Under the pieces are notes generated by a model. That model made no database searches and was not told where the DNA came from. It worked only from the letters and a program-made list of their open reading frames with translations. From Kocuria rosea subsp. polaris (GTDB lineage Bacteria; Actinomycetota; Actinomycetes; Actinomycetales; Micrococcaceae), in NCBI RefSeq assembly GCF_001483755.1, contig NZ_LQBK01000009.1:1-64000 (forward strand): 64,000 nucleotides of DNA, in the 5' to 3' direction. The translations under genes and the position numbers were made by a program. Below are positions 47,857 through 59,877 of this stretch, one piece after another (within the stretch, counting starts at the first letter, position 1; every line of letters begins with the position of its first letter).

Positions 47857-49170
47857 TCAGCGGGCCCGGACCCGAGCGGCCCCGAGGGACCGGGCATCCT
47901 GGGCGAGCCGGGCCGGCAGCCAGCGCCGCACCGCGTCCTCCCAGCGCCGCGGGTCCACGTTCCACTCCTTGGTGTGCCGGGCGCGGGCGAAGGGCACGAA
48001 TTCCACGAGCCGGTTGAGCTCCGCCAGCCGGCGGGAGCTGGCGGCCGGGACGAACTCGTCGTCCACGGAGTGCAGCACCAGGGTGGGCGTGCGCAGGTGC
48101 TCGGACCGGGAGAGCCAGTCCAGCGCCCGGAGGTCCACCGGCGCGGCCAGACCCGTCAGCATCCGCCCGGCCGGGTGGGAGATCAGGTTCGTGGCCAGCC
48201 GGCCGATCCCGGAGGGGATGCGGCGGGTGCGGGAGTGGTGGGCGATCAGCTCGAACCAGTCCACCACCGGCCCGGTGAGCACGAGGGCGGCGATGTCGTC
48301 GCGGTAGAAGGACAGATCCGCCGTCTGGAGCGCGATCGCCCCGCCCATGGACCAGCCGAAGAGCACGATCTGCGTGGCGCCGCGGGACTTCGCGTAGCTG
48401 ATGGCCGTCTGCACGTCCTTCCACTCCGTGAAGCCCAGCCCGTAGCGGAAGTCGTGCGTGGGCGGCGCCTCCCGGTCGTTGCGGTAGGAGATCAGCAGGG
48501 ACGTCAGGCCGAGCTCCCGGGCCACCGGCACGGCGCGGACCGTCTCCATCCGGTTGGCGCCGCGCCCGTGCACCATGATCGCCCACGGCCCCGGGAGCAC
48601 CCGGGGCCGCTCGCCCTCCGGGGTCGGCCCGCCCTCCGCGGGAACCACCCAGCAGGGCGCCGGCCCCACCTCGATCGGGATCTCCACCTCCTCGAACGGC
48701 AGGCCCGCCGCCCCGGGGTCCGGGTAGACCGTCCCGGACCAGAAGCCGCGGGTCGCCCGGAGGAGGTCACCCGAGTAGACCTCCTCGACCACCCGGGTCA
48801 CGGTCCCCTCCTGGGGCGAGTAGGAGCGGATGGCGCCGATCCGGGCGTGCCCGCGGCCCGCGTCGAAGCGCAGGCTGTAGGTCCCCGCGACCGTCGTGTC
48901 CACCGTGGCCGGGAGCCGCACGAGCGTCGTCGCGGACGGGTCGCCGTCCTCGCCGGTGCGGGTGACGCCGAGGATCTGCAGGTCCTCGGAGCGGTACTTC
49001 GGGGGCACCACCACCTGCCGCGCGAAGTAGGCGGCCGCCGCGCTCGAGAGCCCGAAGGACAGGGACGCCGCCCCCACGGTGACGGCCGCGCCCACCACGG
49101 CCCCGCGCGCCCACTGCGTCGCGGACGGGGGCTCGGGGGCGGGGGGGACCGGCGGGGAGCGACGTGGCAT
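47857..49170 (-). CDS. Membrane-anchored alpha/beta hydrolase
   Basis: A 437-residue serine hydrolase. A hydrophobic helix at about residues 20-52 likely anchors it, with a beta-rich spacer domain at about 55-185. The hydrolase domain follows, with [13 protein letters not shown], nucleophile Ser in [15 protein letters not shown], Asp in [10 protein letters not shown] and His in RARHTKEWN. Such proteins are esterase- or peptidase-like; the substrate is unknown. The ATG at 49170 is preferred to the longer open frame, which runs antisense to msrB. No clear ribosome site is seen. It is divergent from msrB. Confidence 0.85.
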   Translation of the reverse strand: MPRRSPPVPPAPEPPSATQWARGAVVGAAVTVGAASLSFGLSSAAAAYFARQVVVPPKYRSEDLQILGVTRTGEDGDPSATTLVRLPATVDTTVAGTYSLRFDAGRGHARIGAIRSYSPQEGTVTRVVEEVYSGDLLRATRGFWSGTVYPDPGAAGLPFEEVEIPIEVGPAPCWVVPAEGGPTPEGERPRVLPGPWAIMVHGRGANRMETVRAVPVARELGLTSLLISYRNDREAPPTHDFRYGLGFTEWKDVQTAISYAKSRGATQIVLFGWSMGGAIALQTADLSFYRDDIAALVLTGPVVDWFELIAHHSRTRRIPSGIGRLATNLISHPAGRMLTGLAAPVDLRALDWLSRSEHLRTPTLVLHSVDDEFVPAASSRRLAELNRLVEFVPFARARHTKEWNVDPRRWEDAVRRWLPARLAQDARSLGAARVRAR

Positions 49171-49314
49171 GCCCCCCAGTCTTCCACGCGGCACGGGCAT
49201 AACCGGGAGGGACGCGTGGTTGTGCTGGCCGGGCGGTCCGCGCCCCCGCGGTGCCGAGCCGCCCCGTGCGGACCGCCGGGCGGGCCCGCACGGCGCCCGC
49301 TCCCGGAGCACCGA

Positions 49315-49320
49315 TACCGT
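49315..49320 (+). promoter_or_regulatory. -10 element TACCGT for msrB
   Basis: TACCGT, 16 bases before the msrB ATG. It leaves a short leader containing GGAGGA. Confidence 0.45.
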
Positions 49321-49336
49321 CCCGGAGGACGACACC

Positions 49337-49771
49337 ATGAGCGAGACCACCAGCCACGGCGACCGCCCCGGCAGCACCGGACGCAGCGAGGAGGACTGGC
49401 GCACGATCCTGTCCCCCGAGGAGTACCACGTCCTGCGCGAGGCCGGCACGGAGCGGCCCTTCACCGGCGAGTACTGGGACACGAGGACCGAGGGCGTCTA
49501 CGAGTGCCGCGCGTGCGGGGCGGAGCTGTTCCGCTCCGAGACCAAGTTCGACGCGCACTGCGGCTGGCCGTCCTTCTACGCCCCGCTGGCCGAGGACCGC
49601 GTCCGCTACATCAAGGACACCGCCCTGGGCATGGAGCGGGTGGAGGTCCGGTGCGCCGCCTGCGACTCGCACATGGGCCACGTCTTCGGCGGGGAGGGCT
49701 TCCCGACCCCCACCGACCTGCGGTACTGCATCAACTCCGTCTCCGTCCGCCTCGTCCCCGCCGCCTCCTGA
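49337..49771 (+). CDS. msrB: Peptide methionine R-sulfoxide reductase
   Basis: A 144-residue enzyme that repairs methionine-R-sulfoxide in proteins. The catalytic Cys131 is in [11 protein letters not shown], and the two zinc CxxC pairs are CRAC and CAAC. Substrate-binding GWPSFY and SHMGHVF are intact. The ATG at 49337 has GGAGGA seven bases upstream. It is a single-gene unit, divergent from the hydrolase, with no msrA nearby. Confidence 0.96.
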   Translation: MSETTSHGDRPGSTGRSEEDWRTILSPEEYHVLREAGTERPFTGEYWDTRTEGVYECRACGAELFRSETKFDAHCGWPSFYAPLAEDRVRYIKDTALGMERVEVRCAACDSHMGHVFGGEGFPTPTDLRYCINSVSVRLVPAAS

Positions 49772-49860
49772 CCGCTCCCGCCGGGGCGGCGGGCGTGACC
49801 CGGACCACGCCGGTCGCGCGCTCGCGGCGTGGCACGGCCTGCCGGGACGCCCGGACGACC

Positions 49861-49866
49861 TACCCT
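49861..49866 (+). promoter_or_regulatory. -10 element of the DUF3000 gene, leaderless arrangement
   Basis: TACCCT ends six bases before the GTG start at 49873, with no ribosome site between. Confidence 0.6.
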
Positions 49867-49872
49867 TCCAGT

Positions 49873-50544
49873 GTGAGCGCGGTCAACGGCCTGTCCGAGG
49901 TGTACGAGGGGTTCCAGGACGCCCTCGAGCAGCTGCGCCGCACCGGCCGCCGGGAGGGCGTCGAGCTCACCGCGATCCCCGCTCCCACGCACCTCGCACC
50001 GTTCGCCGCCGCGGTGCGCGCCGAGGTGCGGACCCCGCCCGTCCGGCTCCGCGGCGCGCTCCTCCCCGCCGGTCCCGCAGCCCGGCCGACGGGCACCCCG
50101 AGCGCGGCAGCCCTGGGCCTGCCGGCCGGCACCGCGGGCGACGAACTGGCCACGGGGCGCTTCGTGCTCCTGCACGACCCGTCCGAGCCCGCGGCCTGGG
50201 GCGGGGCGTTCCGGATCGTCACCTGGGCCCGGGCGGCCGCGGACCGTGAGATCGGCTGCGACGACACGGCGGGCACGATCGCCTGGACCTGGCTCCTCGA
50301 GGCCCTGGAACGCCACCGGGCCGGATATTCTCGGGAGGGCGGCACCGCGTCCCGGGTCCTCGCCGAGGGCTTCGGCCTGCTCGGCGACCAGGAGGAGGGA
50401 GCCGACGTCGAGCTCAGGGCCTCCTGGACGCCCGAGGGCTCCGACGTGGCACCGCACCTCGCGGCCTGGGCGGACACGGTCTGCACGTTCGCGGGGCTGC
50501 CGCCCTATCCGCCGGGCGTGACCGTGCTGCACCCGCGCCGCTGA
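49873..50544 (+). CDS. DUF3000 family protein
   Basis: A 223-residue actinobacterial protein of unknown function (DUF3000, homologous to the gene before rnd in Mycobacterium). It has no signal or membrane segment. Conserved parts include ELTAIPAPTHLAPFAAAVRAEV near residue 35 and IAWTWLLEALERHRAGY near 140, then a GGTASRVLAEGFG segment. The GTG at 49873 is chosen because TACCCT lies six bases upstream, so the mRNA is probably leaderless. It precedes rnd by 52 bases in the same direction, and the pair is conserved next to dxs. Confidence 0.85.
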   Translation: MSAVNGLSEVYEGFQDALEQLRRTGRREGVELTAIPAPTHLAPFAAAVRAEVRTPPVRLRGALLPAGPAARPTGTPSAAALGLPAGTAGDELATGRFVLLHDPSEPAAWGGAFRIVTWARAAADREIGCDDTAGTIAWTWLLEALERHRAGYSREGGTASRVLAEGFGLLGDQEEGADVELRASWTPEGSDVAPHLAAWADTVCTFAGLPPYPPGVTVLHPRR

Positions 50545-50596
50545 CCACCGAACCGAACGCGCCCCGCCGGGGCCGACACAGAATCGAAGACGCTCC

Positions 50597-51937
50597 TTGA
50601 CCAGCCCAGCCGACCGCCGATCCGCGCCCGACGAGTCCTCGACCCCCGTGGTCGCCGGTTTCGAGGACTTCGAGATCCCCGACAGCGTCCACCTCGCGGC
50701 GCCCTTCGACGGGATCCCTCCCGTGATCGACACCGTGGCGGGCCTGCAACGGGCCGCCGCCGCCGTCGCAGAGGGCTCCGGCCCGGCGGCGATCGACACC
50801 GAGCGGGCGTCGGGCTTCCGCTACGGGCAGCGCGCCTTCCTCGTGCAGCTGCGGCGCGAGGGCGTGGGCACCGTCCTGATCGACCCGGAGGCCACCGGGT
50901 CCCTGGCCGTCCTGGGCGAGGCGCTCTCCGGCGTGGAGTGGGTGCTGCACGCGGCCACCCAGGACCTGCCCTCCCTGCGCGCGCTCGGCATGGAGCCGGA
51001 CCGGCTCTTCGACACCGAGCTGGGCGGCCGCATCGCGGGCCTCCGGCGCGTGGGCCTGGCCGCGGAGACGGAGGAGCTGCTGGGCTACACGCTCGCCAAG
51101 GAGCACTCCGCCGTGGACTGGTCGAGACGGCCGCTGCCCAAGGACTGGCTGAACTACGCCGCGCTGGACGTGGAGATGCTCATCCAGCTGCGCTGGGCCA
51201 TGGAGGAGCTGCTGCGGGAGAAGGGCAAGCTCGAGTGGGCGCTGGAGGAGTTCGAGGCGGTGCGGACCGCCGAGCCGGCCCCGCCGCGCCAGGACCCGTG
51301 GCGCAGGACGTCCGGGGTCAACAAGGTGAAGGGCCGGCGCCAGCTCACCGCGCTGCGCGGTCTGTGGGAGGAGCGGGAGCGGCTCGCCCAGCACAAGGAC
51401 GTCGCCCCCGGCCGGCTGCTGCCCGACGCCGCCCTGGTCGCGGCCGCGACGGCCATGCCGCGCACGGTGCCGCAGCTCCTGGCCACTCCCGGCTTCCACG
51501 GCCGGCTCGCGGCGCGGGAGGCCCCCCGCTGGCTGCGGGCGATCGCCGAGGCCCGCAACGCCACCGAGCTGGTCCCCTTCACCGTGAAGTCCGACGCCCT
51601 GCCGCCCGTGAAGGCGTGGGAGGTCAAGCGGCCCGAGGCCGCGGCACGGCTGAAGGTCCTGAAGCCGCTGGTGGCGGAGCTCGCCGAGGCGCACGAGCTG
51701 CCCACCGAGAACCTGCTCACCCCGGAGCACCTGCGGCGCTTCTGCTGGCAGCCGCCGAAGAGCACCACCGACCAGGCGGTCGCGGACCGGCTGCGGGATC
51801 TCGGGGCGCGCCGGTGGCAGGTCGAGCTGACGGCGCCGGTCCTCGGCCCGGCCTGGCGGGAGCTGCGGGCCCGCAAGCGCGCCGCCCGTCAGGCGGAGCG
51901 CTTGCCGACCGGGAGCGAGGACACGCCCGCCGCCTGA
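50597..51937 (+). CDS. rnd: Ribonuclease D
   Basis: A 446-residue 3'-5' exoribonuclease for tRNA maturation and RNA decay. The DEDD residues are visible: AIDTERASGFRYG (D-x-E), LHAATQDLPSL and the Y-x(3)-D of LNYAALDVEML. An HRDC domain follows (about residues 240-310), and a second, more degenerate one seems to follow (about 340-420). The start is a TTG at 50597 because no ATG or GTG fits the family N-terminus; the ribosome site is poor. It is likely co-transcribed with DUF3000 and ends at a strong bidirectional hairpin. Confidence 0.92.
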   Translation: MTSPADRRSAPDESSTPVVAGFEDFEIPDSVHLAAPFDGIPPVIDTVAGLQRAAAAVAEGSGPAAIDTERASGFRYGQRAFLVQLRREGVGTVLIDPEATGSLAVLGEALSGVEWVLHAATQDLPSLRALGMEPDRLFDTELGGRIAGLRRVGLAAETEELLGYTLAKEHSAVDWSRRPLPKDWLNYAALDVEMLIQLRWAMEELLREKGKLEWALEEFEAVRTAEPAPPRQDPWRRTSGVNKVKGRRQLTALRGLWEERERLAQHKDVAPGRLLPDAALVAAATAMPRTVPQLLATPGFHGRLAAREAPRWLRAIAEARNATELVPFTVKSDALPPVKAWEVKRPEAAARLKVLKPLVAELAEAHELPTENLLTPEHLRRFCWQPPKSTTDQAVADRLRDLGARRWQVELTAPVLGPAWRELRARKRAARQAERLPTGSEDTPAA

Positions 51938-51983
51938 GCCGATCCCGGGTCCGCCCCTCCCCGGACCGGCGGGCCCCCGGAGC

Positions 51984-52025
51984 ACGACGACGGGCCCCGG
52001 CCGTCCGGCCGGGGCCCGTCGTCGT
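51984..52025. terminator. Bidirectional hairpin after rnd
   Basis: A perfect 19-bp stem (51984-52002 with 52007-52025) with a 4-base loop lies between the convergent rnd and YtxH-like genes. Confidence 0.85.
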
Positions 52026-52071
52026 AAGCGTCCTGGCGCACGGCCCCCCTCGGGGGCGGTGCGCCCGGGGG

Positions 52072-52518
52072 TCAGTTCTGCGGGTCGCCGGGAGCCGGGT
52101 GCGGCTCGGCCGGGTCCAGGGGGCTCTCCGGGGTGACCGGCTTCGCGTCCTGCAGGTCCGTGTAGCCGGTGCTCGCGGTTCCCGTGCTCGAGGCGGTCGT
52201 GCTGGAGGCCGCGTCCCCGGAGGAGCCGGATCCCGCGGAGGAGCCGGAGACCTTCTCCTTGACGGACGAGGACGCGTCGGAGGCCTTGGTGCCCACGGTG
52301 TCGGCCGCCTTCTTCGCGCTGTCGGCCAGCTTGCCGCCGACCACCGGCACCTCGGACTTGACCCAGTCGGTGCCCTCCGAGACCTTCTCCTGGACCTTCG
52401 GGTCCTGCCAGGTCTTCACGGCGTTCTGCTTCAGGGCCTCGTAGCTCTTGCGGCCCGAGGCCGAGCCGACCACGAAGCCGACCCCGAAACCGGTGACGAA
52501 GATGAGTCGCTTGATCAT
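52072..52518 (-). CDS. YtxH-like membrane-anchored protein
   Basis: A 148-residue protein that starts with a single hydrophobic, glycine-zipper-like helix (LIFVTGFGVGFVVGSASGRK, residues 4-24), followed by a helical charged region and a Ser/Thr/Gly-rich, then Pro-rich, low-complexity tail. This architecture fits YtxH-like general stress proteins, but the similarity is weak and no function is known. The ATG at 52518 has AAGGA seven bases upstream. A -10-like TAGGAT (52610-52615) is about 90 bases away. It converges with rnd. Confidence 0.7.
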   Translation of the reverse strand: MIKRLIFVTGFGVGFVVGSASGRKSYEALKQNAVKTWQDPKVQEKVSEGTDWVKSEVPVVGGKLADSAKKAADTVGTKASDASSSVKEKVSGSSAGSGSSGDAASSTTASSTGTASTGYTDLQDAKPVTPESPLDPAEPHPAPGDPQN

Positions 52519-52609
52519 GGTGCTGTCCTTCCGTCGGTCCCGGCGCGGCGGCCGGGTCCGGGGCGGAGCCGGTGGTGCACGGCTCGTCCCGCTGACTGAT
52601 GTCTTCATC

Positions 52610-52615
52610 ATCCTA
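52610..52615 (-). promoter_or_regulatory. -10 element TAGGAT for the YtxH-like gene
   Basis: TAGGAT on the minus strand, about 92 bases before the ATG, in a locally AT-rich stretch. Confidence 0.45.
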
Positions 52616-52717
52616 CTGACGAACCGGCGCGGCGGACACCGGGGCCGTGCTGCTCCGCTCACAGCGATCACCCGGGGAGCCGCACCGGGGACCGGGCGGA
52701 CTCGGGGCCGCGCCGCC

Positions 52718-52723
52718 TAGACT
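52718..52723 (+). promoter_or_regulatory. -10 element TAGACT for the Rieske gene
   Basis: TAGACT on the plus strand, 38 bases before the ATG. Confidence 0.45.
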
Positions 52724-52761
52724 GGCGGCGGACCCCGAGATCCCCGCCCGGAAGGACCGTC

Positions 52762-53193
52762 ATGGCCGAGCTCCCGCCCCCTCCGTCCGCGCCCTCCCGG
52801 CGCACCGTCCTCGGCCTGGCCGGTTCCGGCGCGCTGCTCGCCGGGTGCGCCGGAGAGGACCCGCCGGCGGCCGGCAGCACGGGCGGCACCGGCAGTGCGG
52901 CCCCCGTGGACGCGGGCGCCGTCGAGGACCTGCCGGTCGGCTCCGCCGTGAAGGTCGACCGGGACGGCGTGCAGGCCGTGGTGAGCCGGCCGGAGCCGGA
53001 CAGGGTCGTCGCGTTCTCCCCCGTGTGCCCGCACCAGGGCTGCATGGTGACCCCGCGGGAGGAGCTCTACGTCTGCCCGTGCCACTCGTCGCAGTTCGAC
53101 CTCACGACCGGCGAGGTGCTGGCCGGTCCCGCCGATACCGGCCTGGAGCCGTACCCCGCGAGTGTGGAGGACGGCCGCATCCTGCTCGGCTGA
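52762..53193 (+). CDS. Rieske 2Fe-2S lipoprotein, Tat-type signal
   Basis: A 143-residue exported iron-sulfur protein. The N-terminus has a twin-Arg motif (SRRTVLGLA, R13-R14), a hydrophobic stretch and lipobox LLAGC with C29. The Rieske ligands are C89 and H91 in CPHQGC and C105 and H108 in CPCHSSQFD; C94 and C107 can form the structural disulfide. So it should be folded with its cluster in the cytoplasm, exported by Tat and lipidated by Lgt. It is not the QcrA subunit of the bc complex, since that has extra membrane helices. The redox partner is unknown. It ends seven bases before dxs, convergent. Confidence 0.9.
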   Translation: MAELPPPPSAPSRRTVLGLAGSGALLAGCAGEDPPAAGSTGGTGSAAPVDAGAVEDLPVGSAVKVDRDGVQAVVSRPEPDRVVAFSPVCPHQGCMVTPREELYVCPCHSSQFDLTTGEVLAGPADTGLEPYPASVEDGRILLG

Positions 53194-53200
53194 GCGGGGC

Positions 53201-55246
53201 TCAGCCCCGGCGCGAGCGCGGCAGCGACGCCCCGCCGGCGTCCTCGGCGGTCTCCGGCACGGCGTCCTGCGCGGCGGCGGAGTCCTCGCCCGGCACCGGG
53301 CGGGCGTAGGGGACGCGAGTCCCCAGCACGGAGGCCAGCGTGTCCTGGGCGACCCGCTGGGCCGTGAGGCCCACCCGCGCCAGGATCTGGGAGCGGGAGC
53401 CGTGCAGCAGGAACTCCGTGGGCAGACCCACCTCGTTGAGGGCGGTGTCGACCCCCGCCGCCCGCATCTCCTGGCGGATCCGGGAGCCGATCCCGCCGGC
53501 GCGCACGCCGTCCTCGACGACGACCACGATCCGGTGCTGGGCCGCGAGCTCGATGACCGAGGCCGGCACGGGCAGCACCCACCGGGGGTCGACCACCGTG
53601 GCGGAGACGCCGTGGGCCTCGAGCCGTTCGGCCACGTCCAGCGCCAGGCCGCTCATGGCGCCGACGGACACGAGCAGGACGTCCCGGCGGGCGCCGACCG
53701 TCCCGCTCTCCCCGCCGCGGCGCGCGAGCACGTCGACCCCGTCCGTCAACCGCTCGACGGCCGGCACCGGGGCGCCCACGGCGCCCTTTGGGTACCGGAT
53801 GACGGTGGGGGCGTCGTCGACGGCCACCGCCTCGCGCAGCTCCTCGACGAGGGTCGGCTCGTCGCGCGGGGCGGCCAGGTGGAGCCCGGGGACGATCTGC
53901 AGCAGGGCCAGGTCCCACATGCCGTGGTGGCTGGGGCCGTCCGGTCCGGTGACCCCGGCCCGGTCGAGGACCACCGTGACGCCGGCGCGGTGCAGCGCCA
54001 CGTCCATGAGGAGCTGGTCGAAGCCACGGTTGAGGAACGTGGCGTAGAGGGCCACCACGGGGTGCAGCCCGCCGTAGGCCATGCCGGCGGCCATGGCGAT
54101 GGCGTGCTGCTCGGCGATGCCCACGTCCACGACGCGGTCGGGGTGGGCCGCCTGCATCTTCTGCAGCCCCACGGGGATGAGCATGGCGCCGGTGATGCCC
54201 ACGACGTCCTCGCGCTCGTCGGCGATCCGGGCGATCTCGTCGCGGAACACCGCCGTCCAGCTGCGCTCGGAGCTCGTCGCCGTGGATCGGCCGGTGACGG
54301 GGTCGATGACGCCCACGGCGTGGAACTGGTCGTCCTCGTTGGCGGTCGCGGGCCCGTAGCCGTGGCCCTTCTCGGTGATCGCGTGCACGATGACCGGCCC
54401 GCCGTAGTTCTTGGCGTTGCTCAGGGCCTGCTCGACGGCCTCGAGGTCGTGCCCGTCGACGGGACCGACGTACTTCATGCCCAGGTCCTCGAAGATGCCC
54501 TGGGGCACCACGACGTCCTTGATGCCCTGCTTCATCCCGTGCAGGCCCCGGTAGAACATCTCGCCCACCGGGCCGGAGTGCTTCAGCAGGTCCTTCACGG
54601 TCTCGAGGGTCTGCTCGTAGCGGCGGTCGGTGCGCACGGCGTCCACGCCCTGCTGCACGCTGGCCTGGAGCTCCGCGAGGTGGTTGGCGAAGCCGCCCAC
54701 GGTGGGGGCGTAGGACCGGCCGTTGTCGTTGACCACGATGACGACCTTGCGGTCGCGGTCGGAGGCGATGTTGTTGACGGCCTCCCACGCCATCCCGCCG
54801 GTCAGCGCCCCGTCCCCCACCAGCACCACCGTGTGCCGGTCGTGCTGACCGGTCATGGCGTAGCCGCGCGAGATGCCGTCGGCCCAGGACAGGGACGAGG
54901 AGGCGTGCGAGGACTCGACGATGTCGTGCTCGGACTCCCGGCGGTCCGGGTAGCCCGCGAGGCCGCCCTCCTGGCGCAGGGTCTCGAAGTTCCGGCGGCC
55001 GGTGAGCAGCTTGTGCACGTAGGACTGGTGCCCGGTGTCGAAGACCACGGAGTCCTTGGGCGAGTCGAAGACCCGGTGCACCCCGAGCGTCAGCTCGACG
55101 ACCCCCAGGTTCGGCCCCAGGTGACCGCCAGTCGCGGAGACGTGGGTGACGAGGAACTCGCGGATCTCCTCGGCCAGCCGGCCCAGCTCCGCACGGCTCA
55201 GCCCCGCGAGGTCCTCGGGCCCGGACACCCGCTCCAGCACGCTCAT
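53201..55246 (-). CDS. dxs: 1-deoxy-D-xylulose-5-phosphate synthase
   Basis: A 681-residue thiamine diphosphate enzyme that joins pyruvate and glyceraldehyde-3-phosphate in the first step of the MEP isoprenoid pathway. The ThDP motif is [16 protein letters not shown]. The [17 protein letters not shown] segment and the catalytic Glu region [18 protein letters not shown] are intact, and the C-terminal transketolase domain is complete. The ATG at 55246 follows GGGAGA. A -10-like TAGGAT (55321-55326) lies just beyond the acnA terminators. DUF3000-rnd-dxs is a conserved neighbourhood. Confidence 0.97.
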   Translation of the reverse strand: MSVLERVSGPEDLAGLSRAELGRLAEEIREFLVTHVSATGGHLGPNLGVVELTLGVHRVFDSPKDSVVFDTGHQSYVHKLLTGRRNFETLRQEGGLAGYPDRRESEHDIVESSHASSSLSWADGISRGYAMTGQHDRHTVVLVGDGALTGGMAWEAVNNIASDRDRKVVIVVNDNGRSYAPTVGGFANHLAELQASVQQGVDAVRTDRRYEQTLETVKDLLKHSGPVGEMFYRGLHGMKQGIKDVVVPQGIFEDLGMKYVGPVDGHDLEAVEQALSNAKNYGGPVIVHAITEKGHGYGPATANEDDQFHAVGVIDPVTGRSTATSSERSWTAVFRDEIARIADEREDVVGITGAMLIPVGLQKMQAAHPDRVVDVGIAEQHAIAMAAGMAYGGLHPVVALYATFLNRGFDQLLMDVALHRAGVTVVLDRAGVTGPDGPSHHGMWDLALLQIVPGLHLAAPRDEPTLVEELREAVAVDDAPTVIRYPKGAVGAPVPAVERLTDGVDVLARRGGESGTVGARRDVLLVSVGAMSGLALDVAERLEAHGVSATVVDPRWVLPVPASVIELAAQHRIVVVVEDGVRAGGIGSRIRQEMRAAGVDTALNEVGLPTEFLLHGSRSQILARVGLTAQRVAQDTLASVLGTRVPYARPVPGEDSAAAQDAVPETAEDAGGASLPRSRRG

Positions 55247-55320
55247 GGTTTCTCCCGCAGTCCTCGGCGTCGTGGTCGGTGGCGCCGCGTTCCGGGGGAC
55301 CGGGGCGGCGCGCTTCCCCG

Positions 55321-55326
55321 ATCCTA
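55321..55326 (-). promoter_or_regulatory. -10 element TAGGAT for dxs
   Basis: TAGGAT on the minus strand, 74 bases before the dxs ATG and immediately downstream of the stacked acnA hairpins. Confidence 0.5.
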
Positions 55327-55350
55327 CTCGGTCGTTCCGACAGAGCCGTC

Positions 55351-55396
55351 AGCGCGCAGGGGCCCGGTCCGTTCCCGGACCGGGCCCCTGCGCGCT
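55351..55396 (-). terminator. Third stacked hairpin after acnA
   Basis: A perfect 20-bp stem (55351-55370 with 55377-55396) with loop GTTCCC. In the direction of transcription it is the last of three hairpins between acnA and dxs. Confidence 0.8.
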
Positions 55397-55413
55397 GTGC
55401 ACGCCCTGGGATC

Positions 55414-55441
55414 AGGAGCCGGCGATCGATCGCCGGCTCCT
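55414..55441 (-). terminator. Second stacked hairpin after acnA
   Basis: A perfect 28-base palindrome (13-bp arms around CG) shares its outer base with the first hairpin. Confidence 0.75.
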
Positions 55442-55470
55442 CCCCGTGCGCGCCGGCGCGCGCACGGGGA
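55441..55470 (-). terminator. First stacked hairpin after acnA
   Basis: A 13-bp stem (55441-55453 with 55458-55470) with loop CGGC, three bases after the acnA stop codon. Confidence 0.8.
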
Positions 55471-55473
55471 CCA

Positions 55474-58296
<2,823 letters not shown>

Positions 58297-58375
58297 ATGC
58301 GTGGAACTCCTCTCGCCACCGTCATGGAAACGCCCGCGGGAGGACACCGGCGCGTGGCCGGGCGTTCTCCCGTGA

Positions 58376-58393
58376 ACAGTCACTGTCAGTGTA
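58376..58393 (-). promoter_or_regulatory. acnA promoter with overlapping palindrome
   Basis: TACACT (58388-58393, minus strand) is the likely -10. The palindrome ACAGT-C-ACTGT (58376-58386) sits where transcription would start, as expected of a repressor operator. Confidence 0.4.
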
Positions 58394-58458
58394 GCCCGTG
58401 CGAGCCCCGTGACCCCGAACCTCCCCGGACGTCGCCGTCACGCAGCGGGCGGCGGCCG

Positions 58459-59877
58459 TCAGGGCTCGAGGACCGCCAGCGTCTCGACGTGGTGGGTGTT
58501 CGGGTACATGTCGAACGCGCGCACCTCCCGCACGTGCCACCCGGCGCGGCGGAACCGGCCGAGGTCACGGGCCAGCGTGGCCGGATCGCACGCGAGGTAC
58601 GCGATCCGGCGCGGCGCGAGCGCCACGAGCCGGTCCACGACGGCCCGCCCGGCGCCCGCCCGGGGCGGGTCCAGGACCACGACGTCGGGGCGGGGCACGG
58701 CGCCGCCCCGGGCCGGGCGGCGCCGGCCGCGCGCGGGCGCCGCCTCCGGCCACGTCCGGGCCAGCACCTTGTCGACGCTCCCGCGCTCCACGCGCACCCC
58801 CGGCCGGCCGGCGAGGGTGCGCCGGGCGTCCGCGCTGGTGACGGGCGAGCCCTCGACCGCCAGGACGGTGCCCGTCTCCCCCACGGCGTCCGCGAGCGCG
58901 GCCGTGAACAGGCCCGCGCCCGCGTAGAGGTCGAGGGCGTGCTCCCCCGGGCGGGCCCCGGCGGCCGCGGGCACCGCACCGTGCAGCAGTCCGGGGGCGG
59001 CCCGGTGGATCTGCCAGAACCCCTCCGCGGAGACCTCCCAGCGGTGCGGGCCCGCGTGCTCGACGACGGACGGCCGTCCCGCCCAGGTCTCGGGCCGCCG
59101 CTGACCCTCGGCGCGGGCGGTGACGGAGACGTCCCGGTCCGCGGTGAGGCGCGCCAGCTCGTGGCGCAGCCGCTCCCGGTCGGCCCCGGGGGCGAGGCTC
59201 AGGTGCACCAGCGGCGTCCCGCCGTCGGCGGGGGCCGCGACGTCGACCCGCTCCGCCCCGCGCAGGTCGAGCCGCCCGAGCCGCAGCCCGTCGATCGCGG
59301 GGACGACGAGCGGGAAGGAGTCCACTGGCACCACGGCGGCGCTGCGGTGGGGGTGCATCCCGATCCGGCCCGCGGGGTCGACGGCGAAGTGCGCGCGGGT
59401 GCGCCAGCCGCGGCCCTGCGGGTCCTCCCCCGGCATGGCCTCGACGGTGACCCGGGTCTCGAGCCCGGCCAGGCGGGAGAGCTGCTCGGTGACCACGGCG
59501 GCCTTGAGGGCGCGCTGGGCCGGCAGCTCGGCGTGGCCGAACTCCGCGCCGCCCACGGGCGGCTCGCCGCGCCGCCAGGTCAGCAGGGGGTCGGCCGGGG
59601 CCCACACGTGCTCGGCCCGCCGGTGGGGGTCCGCCTCGAGGACGGCCACGACGTCGCCCCGCCAGAACCGGGCCGCGGGGCCGCTGTCGGTGAGGCGGAC
59701 GCGGACCAGCTCGCCGGGCAGGCCGTGGCGGACGAAGACCACGCGGCCCTCGCCGGTGCGGGCCACGGTGTGCCCACCGTGGGCGACGGGGCCCAGGCGC
59801 AGCTCGAGCTCGACGGGCTCGGCGGACCCTGCGGATTCTGTGGACCCGGCGGGGACCGGGGGGCGGGACGGGATCAC
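58459..59877 (-). CDS. TRAM-domain class I SAM RNA methyltransferase
   Basis: A 472-residue protein of the TrmA/RlmD (RumA) group, homologous to mycobacterial Rv2689c-type proteins. An N-terminal TRAM domain (about residues 20-75, VELELRLGPVAHGGHTVAR) binds RNA. The catalytic domain contains the SAM loop HALDLYAGAGLFTAALAD, the LDPPRAGAG motif and the active Cys in YLACDPATLARDL. The N-terminal four-Cys iron-sulfur cluster of RumA is absent. The target is probably a uridine in rRNA or tRNA, not determined. The GTG at 59877 overlaps the permease stop by four bases (GTGA). Confidence 0.9.
   Translation of the reverse strand: MIPSRPPVPAGSTESAGSAEPVELELRLGPVAHGGHTVARTGEGRVVFVRHGLPGELVRVRLTDSGPAARFWRGDVVAVLEADPHRRAEHVWAPADPLLTWRRGEPPVGGAEFGHAELPAQRALKAAVVTEQLSRLAGLETRVTVEAMPGEDPQGRGWRTRAHFAVDPAGRIGMHPHRSAAVVPVDSFPLVVPAIDGLRLGRLDLRGAERVDVAAPADGGTPLVHLSLAPGADRERLRHELARLTADRDVSVTARAEGQRRPETWAGRPSVVEHAGPHRWEVSAEGFWQIHRAAPGLLHGAVPAAAGARPGEHALDLYAGAGLFTAALADAVGETGTVLAVEGSPVTSADARRTLAGRPGVRVERGSVDKVLARTWPEAAPARGRRRPARGGAVPRPDVVVLDPPRAGAGRAVVDRLVALAPRRIAYLACDPATLARDLGRFRRAGWHVREVRAFDMYPNTHHVETLAVLEP

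Noticed and set aside
55447-55470. Insertion-sequence terminal repeats from the palindromes after acnA
   Set aside because: No transposase and no target duplication; the position right after a stop codon fits terminators.
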